64,000 bases of DNA from NCBI RefSeq assembly GCF_002358085.1, contig NZ_NTJD01000009.1, forward strand, positions 62,001-126,000, read 5' to 3'. The position numbers were made by a program, and so were the translations under genes. Positions 56,337-64,000 of this stretch are shown here, in pieces (position 1 is the stretch's first letter; the number at the start of each line of letters is the position of its first letter). The stretch is from Pseudothioclava arenosa. Its GTDB lineage: Bacteria > Pseudomonadota > Alphaproteobacteria > Rhodobacterales > Rhodobacteraceae. The notes beneath the pieces are model-generated. The model did not search any database and was not told the DNA's origin. It saw only the letters and a program-made list of their open reading frames with translations.

Positions 56337-57893
56337 TCAGCGCCCGAGGATGCGCGCCATCAACCGGATCCGGCGCGCCTTCATCCCGCGATAGGGCGGC
56401 ATGAAGCCCCCAAGCGGCGCAAAGCGGTTCTCCAGAACGGGCTTTTCATGGCTGAAGGCCCGGAACCCCCATTCGCCATGCGCCGCCCCGATCCCGGAAT
56501 TGCCGATCCCGCCAAAGGGCAGATTCAGGTGCATATAATGCGCGAGCGTCACATTGATGCCGACCCCGCCCGACGAGGTCTGCGCGCAGATCGCCTCGAT
56601 CCGCGCGCGGTCCTTGTCGAAAACATAAAGCGCCAGCGGCTTCGGCCCGGCATTGATCCGCGCGATCACGCCGTCAAGATCGTCAAACGGCACCAGCGGC
56701 AGGACCGGCCCGAAAATCTCTTCGCGCATCAGCGCGGCGCCCGGGTTCACATTGCGCAGCACCGTCGGCGCGAGGAACCGCGTCGCCCGGTCGCTCTCGC
56801 CGCCCGCGACCAGCTCGGCCCCCGCCGCGCAGGCCTCGTCGATCATCCCCGTCAGCCGCACGAAATGCCGCCCCGAGACGATCCGCGCATAGTCGCGCCC
56901 CGCCGCCTGCGCCTCGGGCGTGCGCCCATACATCTTCGCGATCGCGGCTTTCAGCTCGGCCACGAACCGCTTTTCCACCCCGCGCGCGACGTAGACATGG
57001 TCGGGTGCGATGCAGGTCTGCCCGGCATTGGCGAACTTGCCCCAGGCGATTGCCCGCGCCGCCGCCTTCAGGTCCGCCCCCTCGCCCACGATCACCGGCG
57101 ACTTGCCGCCCAGCTCCAGCGTGACCGGCGTCAGATGCCGCGCCGCCGCCGCCATCACCTTGCGCCCGACCTCGGGCGAGCCGGTGAAGAACAGGTGATC
57201 GAACGGCAGATCCATCAGCGCCTGCGCCACCCCGACACCGCCTTCGGCCACCCAGACGAAATCGGGCGCGAAGGCCTCCGACACCAGCCGCGCCACCAGC
57301 GCCGATGTCGCCGGCGCCAGCTCGGAGGGCTTGATGATCGCCGCATTCCCCGCCGCCAGCGCCGAGACCAGCGGCCCCAGCGCCAGCCCGAACGGGTAGT
57401 TCCAGGGCGAGACGATCAGCGCCGTGCCCTTGGGCTCGGGCCGAATCCGCGCCCGCGTGCCAAAGGCGATCAGCGTGCCGCGCGCGCGTTTCGGGCGCAT
57501 CCAGCGTTTCAGGTGCTTCAGCGTGTGGGCGATCTCGGCCTGAACCGGCATGATCTCGGTCAGGCGCACCTCGGGCTCGGGCTTGCCAAGGTCTTCGGCC
57601 AGCGCCGCGATGATCTCCGCCTCACTCTTGCGGATCGCCGCCGAGAGGGTCTTGAGCGCGGTCACCCGGCGCGCGTAATCGAGCCCGGCGCGGCGCGCGG
57701 GCGCACCGTCGGCCATCGCCTGAAACCGCGCGGTGATCGCGGCCAAGGGCACATCCGCGGGCGCGGCGGGCTCGGGGCGCGGATCGGCGGGTTTCGGCGC
57801 AGGCTTTGCGCCCGCCTCAGGCACAGGTTCGGCCGTGCTCCCGTCGAGCATCTCCGCCACCGCCGCCTCGATCGGATCATCCTGTTGTGCCAT
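56337..57893 (-). CDS. aldehyde dehydrogenase family protein (coniferyl-aldehyde-dehydrogenase-like)
   Basis: The 518-aa NAD(P)-dependent enzyme oxidises an aldehyde to its acid. An N-terminal extension of about 60 residues (acidic then Pro/Ala-rich) precedes the core. Core motifs are IVSPWNYPFGLALGPLVSAL, FFTGSPEVGRKVM, the catalytic Glu in VTLELGGKSPVIV (about 275) and the catalytic Cys in NAGQTCIAPDHVYV (about 309). The absence of a typical betaine-type C-terminus and the segment LNLPFGGIGNSGIGAAHGEW fit the coniferyl aldehyde dehydrogenase subgroup. Start ATG 57893 has GGAGGAGG. The longer open frame upstream is antisense to modA. Confidence 0.92.
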   Translation of the reverse strand: MAQQDDPIEAAVAEMLDGSTAEPVPEAGAKPAPKPADPRPEPAAPADVPLAAITARFQAMADGAPARRAGLDYARRVTALKTLSAAIRKSEAEIIAALAEDLGKPEPEVRLTEIMPVQAEIAHTLKHLKRWMRPKRARGTLIAFGTRARIRPEPKGTALIVSPWNYPFGLALGPLVSALAAGNAAIIKPSELAPATSALVARLVSEAFAPDFVWVAEGGVGVAQALMDLPFDHLFFTGSPEVGRKVMAAAARHLTPVTLELGGKSPVIVGEGADLKAAARAIAWGKFANAGQTCIAPDHVYVARGVEKRFVAELKAAIAKMYGRTPEAQAAGRDYARIVSGRHFVRLTGMIDEACAAGAELVAGGESDRATRFLAPTVLRNVNPGAALMREEIFGPVLPLVPFDDLDGVIARINAGPKPLALYVFDKDRARIEAICAQTSSGGVGINVTLAHYMHLNLPFGGIGNSGIGAAHGEWGFRAFSHEKPVLENRFAPLGGFMPPYRGMKARRIRLMARILGR

Positions 57894-57973
57894 CTCTGCC
57901 TCCTCCACCCGTTTGCCCAAACTCTTGCCCGACCCGCGCGCGCAGGCAAGCCTGACGAGGCGGCATCGCGCAG

Positions 57974-57997
57974 CGCTATATCCTTGCGGAAATACCG
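57974..57997. promoter_or_regulatory. ModE-like (molybdate-responsive) operator upstream of modA
   Basis: CGCTATAT (57974-57981), an 8-bp spacer and AAATACCG (57990-57997) match the ModE box layout (CGCTATAT-N8-ATATAACG in E. coli): the left half exactly, the right half at 6 of 8. It lies 58 bp before the modA start in the divergent gap with the aldehyde dehydrogenase gene. Overlapping dyads CCTTGC/GCAAGG and GCGG/CCGC are also present. Confidence 0.55.
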
Positions 57998-58055
57998 CTT
58001 GCAAGGTCGCCACGCGCAAGCGATATTCCCACCCGAACACAACGAAAGCCTCCCG

Positions 58056-58808
58056 ATGCGCGCAGCCCTCCTGCTTCTGGCCCTCGCCATGCCCCATCCC
58101 GCTCTGGCCGAGACCGTCACCGTCTTTGCCGCCGCCTCGCTCAAGACCGCGCTCGACCGCGTGGCCGACGGGTTCGAGGCCGCGACCGGCCATGAGGTGG
58201 TGATTTCCTACGCGGGCTCGGGCAAGCTGGCGCTGCAGATCCGCCAAGGTGCGCCCGCGCAGGTGTTCCTTTCGGCCAGCCCCAACTGGATGGAGGCCAT
58301 CGCCGCCGAAGGGCTCCTGGAGCCCGGCACGCGGCGCGACCTCTTGGGCAACAGCCTCGTGCTGATCGCGCATGACGCGCAGGCCGCACCGATCACGCTG
58401 GAGCCGGGCGTGGATCTGGTCACGCCGCTGGATGGCGGCCACCTCGCCACCGCGTTGACCGAGGCTGTTCCGGTCGGTCAATACGCGAAAAGCGCCATGC
58501 AATCCCTTGAAATCTGGGACAAAACCGCGCCCCACCTTGCACAATCCGACAATGCGCGCACGGCGCTGGCGCTGGTCGCCAACGGCGAGGCGCCCTATGG
58601 CATCGTCTATGCCACCGACGCCCGCGCCGAGCCGCGCGTGCAGGTCGTCGGCACCTTTCCCGCGGGCAGCCACCCCGAGATCACCTATCCCGAGGCGCTG
58701 ATCGCCCCCGCCTCCGACGCCGCCCGCGCCTTTCACGACTGGCTCGCGGGCCCCGAGGCCGCCGCCGAATTCCGCGCCGAGGGCTTCACCGTGAGGCCCG
58801 CGGCATGA
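58056..58808 (+). CDS. modA: molybdate ABC transporter periplasmic binding protein
   Basis: The 250-aa protein has a signal peptide (MRAALLLLALAMPHPALA, cut near 18) and the mature start ETVTVFAAASLKTALDRVAD, the ModA signature with oxyanion-binding Ser. SYAGSGKLALQIRQGAPAQV carries the second binding Ser, and VPVGQYAKSAM and GEAPYGIVYATDA follow. It captures molybdate or tungstate. First gene of modABC; modB overlaps its stop by 4 bp. Confidence 0.96.
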   Translation: MRAALLLLALAMPHPALAETVTVFAAASLKTALDRVADGFEAATGHEVVISYAGSGKLALQIRQGAPAQVFLSASPNWMEAIAAEGLLEPGTRRDLLGNSLVLIAHDAQAAPITLEPGVDLVTPLDGGHLATALTEAVPVGQYAKSAMQSLEIWDKTAPHLAQSDNARTALALVANGEAPYGIVYATDARAEPRVQVVGTFPAGSHPEITYPEALIAPASDAARAFHDWLAGPEAAAEFRAEGFTVRPAA

Positions 58809-59515
58809 GCCTGACCGAGGCGCTCGGCCTGCCGCCCGAGGCGGCGCAGGCGGTCCTGCTGTCGCTGCGCGTGGCGCTGGTGGCGGTGCTGGCCAGCCTG
58901 CCCGCCGGGCTGTTCACCGCCTATGCGCTCGCGCGTTGGGAGTTTCCGGGCAAGAGCCTTGTCAACGGGCTCGTGCACCTGCCGCTGATCCTGCCGCCCG
59001 TCGTCACCGGCTACCTGCTGTTGCTGACCTTCGGGCGGACCGGCTGGCTTGGCGCGCCGCTGGCCGACCTGGGCATCGTGCTGGCCTTTCGCTGGACGGG
59101 CGCGGCGCTGGCGGCGGCGATCATGGCCTTTCCGCTGATGGTGCGCGCGATCCGGCTGGCGATCGAGGCGGTCGATCCGGGGCTGGAAGAGGCCGCCGCC
59201 ACGCTCGGCGCCTCGACCCCGCGCATCTTCGCCACAATCACCCTGCCCCTGATCCTGCCCGGCATCCTCGCCGGCGCGGTGCTGGCCTTCGCCAAGGCGA
59301 TGGGCGAGTTCGGCGCGACGATCACCTTCGTCTCGAACATCCCCGGCCAGACCCAGACCCTGCCGACCGCGATCTACAGCTTCCTGCAGGTGCCCGGCGC
59401 CGAAGCGACGGTGGCGCGGCTGGTGCTGGTGGCGGTGGCGGTGGCGATGGTCGCGCTGGTGCTCTCGGAATGGGTGGCGCGCCGCGTCGCCGCCCGGATC
59501 AAGGGGGCGCGCTGA
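58805..59515 (+). CDS. modB: molybdate ABC transporter permease
   Basis: The 236-aa permease has five to six membrane segments and the EAA loop AAATLGASTPRIFATITLPL (about 138-157) that contacts ModC. PLILPPVVTGYLLLLTFGRT is the ModB-specific early span. It forms the homodimeric channel. It overlaps modA by 4 bp, and its stop shares a base with the modC start (TGATG). Confidence 0.96.
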   Translation: MSLTEALGLPPEAAQAVLLSLRVALVAVLASLPAGLFTAYALARWEFPGKSLVNGLVHLPLILPPVVTGYLLLLTFGRTGWLGAPLADLGIVLAFRWTGAALAAAIMAFPLMVRAIRLAIEAVDPGLEEAAATLGASTPRIFATITLPLILPGILAGAVLAFAKAMGEFGATITFVSNIPGQTQTLPTAIYSFLQVPGAEATVARLVLVAVAVAMVALVLSEWVARRVAARIKGAR

Positions 59516-60612
59516 TGTTGGAGATCGAGCTGCACCACCGCATTGAGGATTTCACCCTCGACCTCGCCTTTACCGCGCCCGCCGGGCTGACGGCGCTCTT
59601 CGGACGCTCGGGCGCGGGCAAGAGCACGATCGCGCAATCGGTCGCGGGGCTCCTGCGCCCCGAGCGCGGGCGGATCGTGCTGGGCGGCGAGGTATTGCTG
59701 GACAGCGCGCGCGGCATCTTCGTGCCGCCGCAACGCCGCCGCATCGGCTATGTGTTTCAGGATGCGCGGTTGTTTCCGCATCTGAGCGTTCGACAAAATC
59801 TGATTTATGGCCAAAAACTTGCGCCACGCTCCTTAACCGCACCGCAACTTGACGAGATCGCCGATCTGCTGGGCATCGCGCCGCTGCTGAACCGCCGTCC
59901 CGCGCATCTGTCGGGCGGCGAAGTGGCGCGGGTGGCGCTTGGCCGCGCGCTTCTGGCGAACCCGCGCGCGCTGATCCTCGACGAGCCGCTCTCGGCGCTC
60001 GACCCCGCCCGCAAGGCCGAGATCCTGCCCTATCTCGAGGGGCTGCGCGACCGCTTCGGCCTGCCGATCCTTTACATCAGCCACGCCCCCGAAGAGCTCG
60101 CGCGGCTGGCAACGACGCTGGTGCTGATCGAAGGCGGGCAGCTGCGCGCCGCGGGTCCGGTGGCCGAGGTCTTTGCCACCCCCGCCGCCGCCGCCGTGCT
60201 CGGCCCGCGCGAGATCGGCGCGATCCTTGCCGGCACCGTCGCGGGCGCCGAACCCGACGGGCTGATGCGGGTGGAAACCGCCGGCGGGCCGATCTTTCTG
60301 GACCAGCCGGGGCTCGTGCCCGGGCAACGGATCGGGCTGCATATCCACGCCTCCGACGTGACGCTGGCGCTCACGCGGCCCGAGGGGATCTCGGCCCTGA
60401 ACCTGTTGCAGGCGCGGATTTCCGAGGTGATCGAGGCGCCCGGCGCCTCGGCCCATGTGCGCCTTGATCTGGGCGATCAGCGGCTGCTGGCCAAGGTCAC
60501 GCGGCGCTCGGTCGCGGCGCTGGGGCTACGACCGGGCCTGCCGGTCTGGGCGCTGGTGAAATCGGTCTCGATGGCCGCCGAGGATGTGACCGCGCGCGGC
60601 ACGCCGGGCTGA
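59515..60612 (+). CDS. modC: molybdate ABC transporter ATP-binding protein
   Basis: The 365-aa ATPase has Walker A LFGRSGAGKSTIAQS (about 29-43), Q-loop VFQDARLFPHLS, signature LSGGEVARVALGRAL and Walker B ALILDEPLSALD. The signature has VA where most ModC proteins have RQ. The C-terminal MOP (molybdate-binding) domain (about 290-360, ISALNLLQARISEVIEAPGA) allows feedback inhibition by molybdate. Last gene of modABC, its stop directly abutting the convergent FAH-family gene. Confidence 0.96.
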   Translation: MLEIELHHRIEDFTLDLAFTAPAGLTALFGRSGAGKSTIAQSVAGLLRPERGRIVLGGEVLLDSARGIFVPPQRRRIGYVFQDARLFPHLSVRQNLIYGQKLAPRSLTAPQLDEIADLLGIAPLLNRRPAHLSGGEVARVALGRALLANPRALILDEPLSALDPARKAEILPYLEGLRDRFGLPILYISHAPEELARLATTLVLIEGGQLRAAGPVAEVFATPAAAAVLGPREIGAILAGTVAGAEPDGLMRVETAGGPIFLDQPGLVPGQRIGLHIHASDVTLALTRPEGISALNLLQARISEVIEAPGASAHVRLDLGDQRLLAKVTRRSVAALGLRPGLPVWALVKSVSMAAEDVTARGTPG

Positions 60613-61464
60613 TTAGCCCAGCGGGTCGGCGACGACCTCTTGGCGCTGGCGACCGAGCCCCTCGACCTCAAGTTCCAGCACATCGCCCGCCCGCAGGTAG
60701 CGCGGCGGTTTCATCCCCATGCCGACGCCCGGCGGCGTGCCGGTCGAGACGATATCACCCGGCTCCAGCGTCATGAACCGCGACAGGTAGGACACGAGGA
60801 ACCCCACGCCGTAAACCATCGTGCGCGTCGAGCCCTGCTGCATCACCTGCCCTGAGACCGTGCAGCGCATCGCCAGATCCTGCGGGTCGGCAACCGCGTC
60901 GCGGGTCACGAGCCAGGGCCCGACCGGCCCGAAATGGTCATAGCTCTTGCCCTTGGTCCATTGCCCCGCATGCTCGATCTGGAAGCTGCGCTCCGAGACA
61001 TCATTCGCGATCATGTAGCCCGCGACATGCTCCATCGCGCGCTCCTCGGGCACGTGACGGGCGCGCTTGCCGATGACAAAGGCCAGCTCCACCTCCCAGT
61101 CGGTTTTTTCCGAGCCGGGCGGGATCAGGACCGGGTCATCGGGGCCGCAGATCGCCGAGGTGGCCTTCATGAAGATCACCGGCTCGGGCGGCACCTCCAT
61201 ACCGGATTCAGCCGCGTGATCGGCATAATTCAGGCCGATGCAGATGAACTTGCCCACGCCCGCGACCGGAGGCCCCAGCCGCGCCCCCTCGGGCACTTGC
61301 GGCAGCACCAGCGGATCGAGCGCGCGCAACATCGCCAGCCCCTGATCCGACAGCACCGCGCCGCCGATATCGGGCACCAACCCGCTCAGGTCACGCAGCG
61401 TGCCATCCGACGCCAGAATCCCCGGACGCTCCGCCCCGGGCTGCCCAAAACGCACCAGTTTCAT
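60613..61464 (-). CDS. fumarylacetoacetate hydrolase family protein
   Basis: The 283-aa enzyme has the FAH fold with metal-binding and substrate blocks: FICIGLNYADHAAESGMEVP, PEPVIFMKATSAICGPDDPV, DWEVELAFVIGKRARHVPEE and GDIVSTGTPPGVGMGMKPPR. Members hydrolyse, decarboxylate or hydrate 2-oxo acids and acylpyruvates in aromatic or sugar-acid catabolism; the substrate is open. Start ATG 61464 has AAAGGGGGA. The upstream gene, 26 bp away on the same strand, is the HTH-less autoinducer-binding protein, so the two are probably one operon. Confidence 0.92.
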   Translation of the reverse strand: MKLVRFGQPGAERPGILASDGTLRDLSGLVPDIGGAVLSDQGLAMLRALDPLVLPQVPEGARLGPPVAGVGKFICIGLNYADHAAESGMEVPPEPVIFMKATSAICGPDDPVLIPPGSEKTDWEVELAFVIGKRARHVPEERAMEHVAGYMIANDVSERSFQIEHAGQWTKGKSYDHFGPVGPWLVTRDAVADPQDLAMRCTVSGQVMQQGSTRTMVYGVGFLVSYLSRFMTLEPGDIVSTGTPPGVGMGMKPPRYLRAGDVLELEVEGLGRQRQEVVADPLG

Positions 61465-61490
61465 CGAATCCCCCTTTGACCCGGCTGCGC

Positions 61491-61916
61491 TCACTCCACG
61501 TCGGCGGTCAGATCGTGCAACTTCTGCGTGAGGTTGAGAAAATACCCGGCCTCTTGCGTCGAGAAGGGGCCGGAGCTGCGCGAGAAGCCCGAAATCGTCC
61601 GCGACGACGCCGGACCGACCGAACAGGTCACGCCATTGTGGATGCCAAAACTCTTGGCCTTGGTCAGAATCCCCTCGGGATCGGGGAGGTCATACCAATA
61701 GACAAAGCCCGAATTCTGCATGCCCCAGATCACCACGGGATCACGTATCATCATGCCCTGCCTGGAATATTCCTCCAGCCAGGCGTCATCATAGGTGCGC
61801 AGCAGGATCGCTGGCCGCGTGAACCGGATATGCAGCGCAAAGGCGTAGCCCGTATCGCAGAGATCCGCCAACTCCTCGCGGATCGCCTCCATGACTGTAA
61901 GATTTTCAGTTTTCAT
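61491..61916 (-). CDS. stand-alone autoinducer-binding-domain protein (LuxR homologue without HTH)
   Basis: The 141-aa protein aligns over its whole length with the N-terminal ligand domain of LuxR/TraR proteins and ends where the HTH linker should begin. Ligand-pocket residues appear in order: RTYDDAWLEEYSRQGMMIRD contains the Trp, Tyr and Asp, followed by PVVIWGM, FVYWYDLPD and an SFGIHNGVTC beta segment. No HTH is coded after the stop in any frame before the next gene. It is divergent from luxR and may have arisen from a luxR duplicate. By analogy with TrlR of Agrobacterium it could form inactive heterodimers, or act as a signal sink. Confidence 0.82.
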   Translation of the reverse strand: MKTENLTVMEAIREELADLCDTGYAFALHIRFTRPAILLRTYDDAWLEEYSRQGMMIRDPVVIWGMQNSGFVYWYDLPDPEGILTKAKSFGIHNGVTCSVGPASSRTISGFSRSSGPFSTQEAGYFLNLTQKLHDLTADVE

Positions 61917-62017
61917 ACACGAATTTCGCCTCTAAGGTGTATCGCGCCTTCAATGATGAACCGCAACACAACCAAAGACTAGTTTTGCAGCACCAGCTTC
62001 GCAACAAGTTTGAACCC

Positions 62018-62629
62018 ATGGCATCCCTGAGCGATCAGCGGGATTTCTTCGCCGACCTTGCGCCGGCCGGGTTTTATGTTGCCCTGCGGGTCGGTTACGC
62101 CTTCCCCGAGGAAGACCTGAACGAATTGCCGCAGCGCTGGGTCGACACCTATACCGAGCGCGGGCTGGTCGTCTTCGATCCGGTGATGCGCTGGATCTAT
62201 TCGACCGTCGGGGTCACCCGCTGGAGCGAGATTACCGAGCATGATCCCGCCGGCATCCTGCCGCTCGCGCGCACGCTGGGGCTGAAATATGCCGCCACCG
62301 CGTCTTACACGCGCCCGAACGACGCCGGGCTGCGCAGCTATGCCACGCTGTTTCGCACGGACCGGGAATTCACCGAAGCCGAGATGGAGGCGCTCTGCCG
62401 GATGGTGAGCCGCTTGCATTGCGCCGGCGCCGAGCAGCCCAAGCTGACAGCCGCCGAAATCGAGGCAATCCGGATGCAGGCGGATGGCCTGCGCATCAAG
62501 CAGATCGCCGGAGAACTTGGCATTTCCGACTCCGCGGTCAAGGCACGCCTCGCCGGCGCGAAACGCAAACTTGGCGCAAAAACACCGTCGGAACTCCTCA
62601 AAATTGCAACTCAAAAGAGATTGTTTTAA
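62018..62629 (+). CDS. LuxR-family acyl-homoserine-lactone-responsive regulator
   Basis: The 203-aa protein (from ATG 62018) has an autoinducer-binding domain (about 5-140) with RWVDTYTERGLVVFDPVMRW carrying the ligand Trp, Tyr and Asp, then RWSEITEHDPAGILPLARTL. The C-terminal GerE-type HTH (about 147-203) includes LTAAEIEAIRMQADGLRIKQ and IAGELGISDSAVKARLAGAK. A GTG 81 bp upstream could start a longer form; ATG 62018 fits the domain boundary better, but its ribosome site is poor. luxI follows 74 bp later on the same strand. Confidence 0.88.
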   Translation: MASLSDQRDFFADLAPAGFYVALRVGYAFPEEDLNELPQRWVDTYTERGLVVFDPVMRWIYSTVGVTRWSEITEHDPAGILPLARTLGLKYAATASYTRPNDAGLRSYATLFRTDREFTEAEMEALCRMVSRLHCAGAEQPKLTAAEIEAIRMQADGLRIKQIAGELGISDSAVKARLAGAKRKLGAKTPSELLKIATQKRLF

Positions 62630-62703
62630 GAAAATTACTATCGTTATTGGTGTAAATTTAGGAAATACGTGCTTGGAATTGCCTATCCAGAATGGAGGGC
62701 AAC

Positions 62704-63375
62704 ATGCACAATATCACGTTCGATTTTTCCGATCTTCACCGCCACGGCTCGGCGTTTTACGACTTCCTTAAACTTCGCAAGAAGGTCTTTGTTGACCAGC
62801 TCGGGTGGGATGTTCCCCATGACGCGCAGGTCGAGATGGACCAGTACGACACCCCCGTCGCGCATTACTCGCTGGTGGTCGACGAGGATGGCGAGGTGGT
62901 CGGCGGCGCGCGCGCGATGGCCACGACCGCAATGTGGGGGGTGCATAGCTACATGCTGCGGGACGCCCATCTCGGCAAGCTCAAGTATATCCCGCCGGAA
63001 ATCCTGCCCCATGACATCGCCACCCCCGAGGTCTGGGAATGCACGCGGCTGGTGATTGCCGACAAGCTGACCACCCACGAGGCCCGCGCGGCCTGTCTGC
63101 GGATGATCGTCGACGGTTTGGTCGAGCGCGCCCGTGCGCAGGGCGCCACCGAGATGATCTGTCTGTCGTCGATCGCGCTGATGCGCGCGTTGCGCCAGAT
63201 CGGCTACGATGTCACCCGCGCCGGGCCGACCTATCGCAACGACGAAGACGGGCGGGTCTATGCCGCGCTGCGGATGCCGGCGGAGTTCGCGCATCGCGAA
63301 ACCATGCCGCTGGTCGCCGCGCAGGCACATGCCACGATGGCCGAGGGATTCGGCTCGACCCGGCACGCGGCCTGA
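62704..63375 (+). CDS. acyl-homoserine-lactone synthase (LuxI family)
   Basis: The 223-aa enzyme makes an AHL signal from acyl-ACP and SAM. Invariant LuxI residues are present: the Arg and Phe in LRKKVFVDQLGW, its Trp, the two Asp in VEMDQYD, the Arg of VVGGARAM, and the Glu and Arg in ECTRLVIADK. Start ATG 62704 has a GGAGGG site 5 nt upstream; that site lies inside the reading frame from an ATG 12 bp earlier. The gap from luxR is AT-rich and may carry a separate promoter. The gene is followed by a 9-bp bulged hairpin without T-tract. Confidence 0.93.
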   Translation: MHNITFDFSDLHRHGSAFYDFLKLRKKVFVDQLGWDVPHDAQVEMDQYDTPVAHYSLVVDEDGEVVGGARAMATTAMWGVHSYMLRDAHLGKLKYIPPEILPHDIATPEVWECTRLVIADKLTTHEARAACLRMIVDGLVERARAQGATEMICLSSIALMRALRQIGYDVTRAGPTYRNDEDGRVYAALRMPAEFAHRETMPLVAAQAHATMAEGFGSTRHAA

Positions 63376-63654
63376 GTCGCGCCACCGCGCGACAAACTTA
63401 CCTTGGGGCAGCCCGCGAAACCTTTGATTTGCGGGCGTCTCCGGGGTGTTGCAATTTATTTACCACTCGATCAAAGATGGTGCAGCCCGACCGACGCCCC
63501 GGCGCCGGCCGCTGGCTTTGCGACAGAAGGGGGCCCAAGCCCTCCGTTCAGGGGCAGAGATCGAACCGCCGACGGACACGCCACAGAAGCGCGCCGTCGC
63601 GGCAAGGCTGGAAACGACCGGTCGGGCTCAATCCAATCCAACAGGGAGTTTCCC
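63376..63654. other. intergenic region between luxI and the peptide-binding-protein gene
   Basis: This 279-bp gap has no credible gene. GCCCGC (63411-63416) and GCGGGC (63431-63436) form a stem extended by AAA/TTT with one bulge, possibly a weak luxI terminator. AT-rich sequence around 63450-63475 may hold the promoter for the next gene, leaving a long GC-rich leader. Confidence 0.45.
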
Positions 63655-64000
63655 ATGCAGTTTCGCACATTCCTGACCACCACCAGCCTCTTGCTGGCGA
63701 TGGCAGGCGCGGCCTCGGCCCAGACGCTGGTCTATTGCTCGGAAGGGTCGCCCGAAGGCTTCGACCCGGCGCTTTACACCTCGGGCACGACCTTCGACGC
63801 CTCGGGCCAGACGGTCTATTCGCGCCTCGTCGAATTCAAGACCGGCACCACCGAAGTGGTCCCCGGCCTCGCCGAAAGCTATGAAGCCTCCGCCGACGGG
63901 CTGGAATACACCTTCCACCTGCGTCCGGGCGTCAAGTTCCACTCGACCGAGTTCTTCACCCCCACCCGCGACCTCAACGCCGATGACGTGATCTTCTCCT
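63655..64000 (+). CDS. dipeptide/oligopeptide ABC transporter binding protein, DppA-like (partial)
   Basis: The first 115 residues are visible before the window ends. A signal peptide (MQFRTFLTTTSLLLAMAGAA, cut near SAQ about residue 22) precedes TLVYCSEGSPEGFDPALYTS, GTTEVVPGLAESYEASADGL and FHLRPGVKFHST, which are close to E. coli DppA. It should bind peptides (or haem) in the periplasm. A GGGAG site precedes the ATG. The rest of the transporter lies beyond the window. Confidence 0.92.
   Translation, partial: MQFRTFLTTTSLLLAMAGAASAQTLVYCSEGSPEGFDPALYTSGTTFDASGQTVYSRLVEFKTGTTEVVPGLAESYEASADGLEYTFHLRPGVKFHSTEFFTPTRDLNADDVIFS

Noticed and set aside
57894-58736. N-terminal extension of the aldehyde dehydrogenase to 799 residues
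   Set aside because: The extra part is antisense to modA, whose signal peptide and ModA motifs are clear; ATG 57893 has a strong ribosome site.
61953-61982. Nine-codon upstream reading frame before luxR
   Set aside because: It lacks a ribosome site and short frames like this are frequent by chance.
61917-62017. lux box between the HTH-less gene and luxR
   Set aside because: Only weak partial dyads (TTGC/GCAA) were seen; none reaches a convincing 16-20 bp palindrome.

Overview
The window is a high-GC, gene-dense stretch of chromosome from an alphaproteobacterium, almost certainly a member of the Rhodobacteraceae (Rhodobacter/Paracoccus-like). The grounds are a complete, collinear Rhodobacter-type gene transfer agent (GTA) cluster, a pyruvate dehydrogenase operon with a lipoyl domain fused to E1-beta, a DUF4167 protein next to prmC-prfA, and overall codon and base composition. 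No transposase, integrase, CRISPR array or rRNA was seen.

Layout. 1-5.2 kb: DUF4167 protein, prmC, prfA and a WYL-domain protein on the minus strand, then two Fe-S assembly genes and tpiA on the plus strand. 5.3-11.5 kb: iron ABC binding protein, an unrecognised minus-strand gene, nucleoside hydrolase, selO, an EEP-family phosphatase/nuclease and a DMT exporter. 11.6-24.6 kb: a central-carbon block (eno, pgk, class I fba, ftsB-like gene, pdhA-pdhB-pdhC) with anmK, tyrS, two cyclophilins and an AhpD-like protein. 24.6-39.7 kb, minus strand: cysE and the GTA structural operon g15 to g1, transcribed from about 39.8 kb leftwards. 39.9-46.0 kb: fatty-acid synthesis (fabD, fabG, acpP, fabF) with mltG, thpR and an antisense DUF2726 gene. 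46-51.3 kb: glnA-glnB, a split Nnr pair, tRNA-Leu(UAG) and tig. 51.4-56.3 kb: PQQ-type sugar dehydrogenase, MscS channel, the rpsF-rpsR-rplI operon and a DMT transporter. 56.3-61.5 kb: aldehyde dehydrogenase, modABC and a fumarylacetoacetate-hydrolase-family enzyme. 61.5-63.4 kb: a quorum-sensing island with a stand-alone autoinducer-binding protein without a DNA-binding domain, divergent from luxR-luxI. The window ends inside a dppA-like peptide-binding protein gene.

How the parts relate. The GTA operon encodes a small tailed particle (terminase, portal, protease, capsid, connectors, tail tube, short tape measure, baseplate hub, peptidase, large tip protein) but no integrase, replication or lysis genes, as expected for a domesticated GTA rather than a prophage. 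In Rhodobacter capsulatus GTA production responds to an acyl-homoserine-lactone system, so a luxI/luxR pair about 22 kb away is functionally suggestive. The most unusual point is the HTH-less LuxR homologue beside luxR-luxI, which could act as a built-in dominant-negative partner or signal sink and appears to share a transcript with a catabolic-type hydrolase. Other regulatory points read directly from sequence are paired inverted-repeat operators around the iron-transporter promoter, a dyad at the pdhA start region, a ModE-like box before modA, hairpins flanking the major capsid and tail-tube genes of the GTA, and a five-copy intergenic repeat, one copy of which lies inside the GTA operon.
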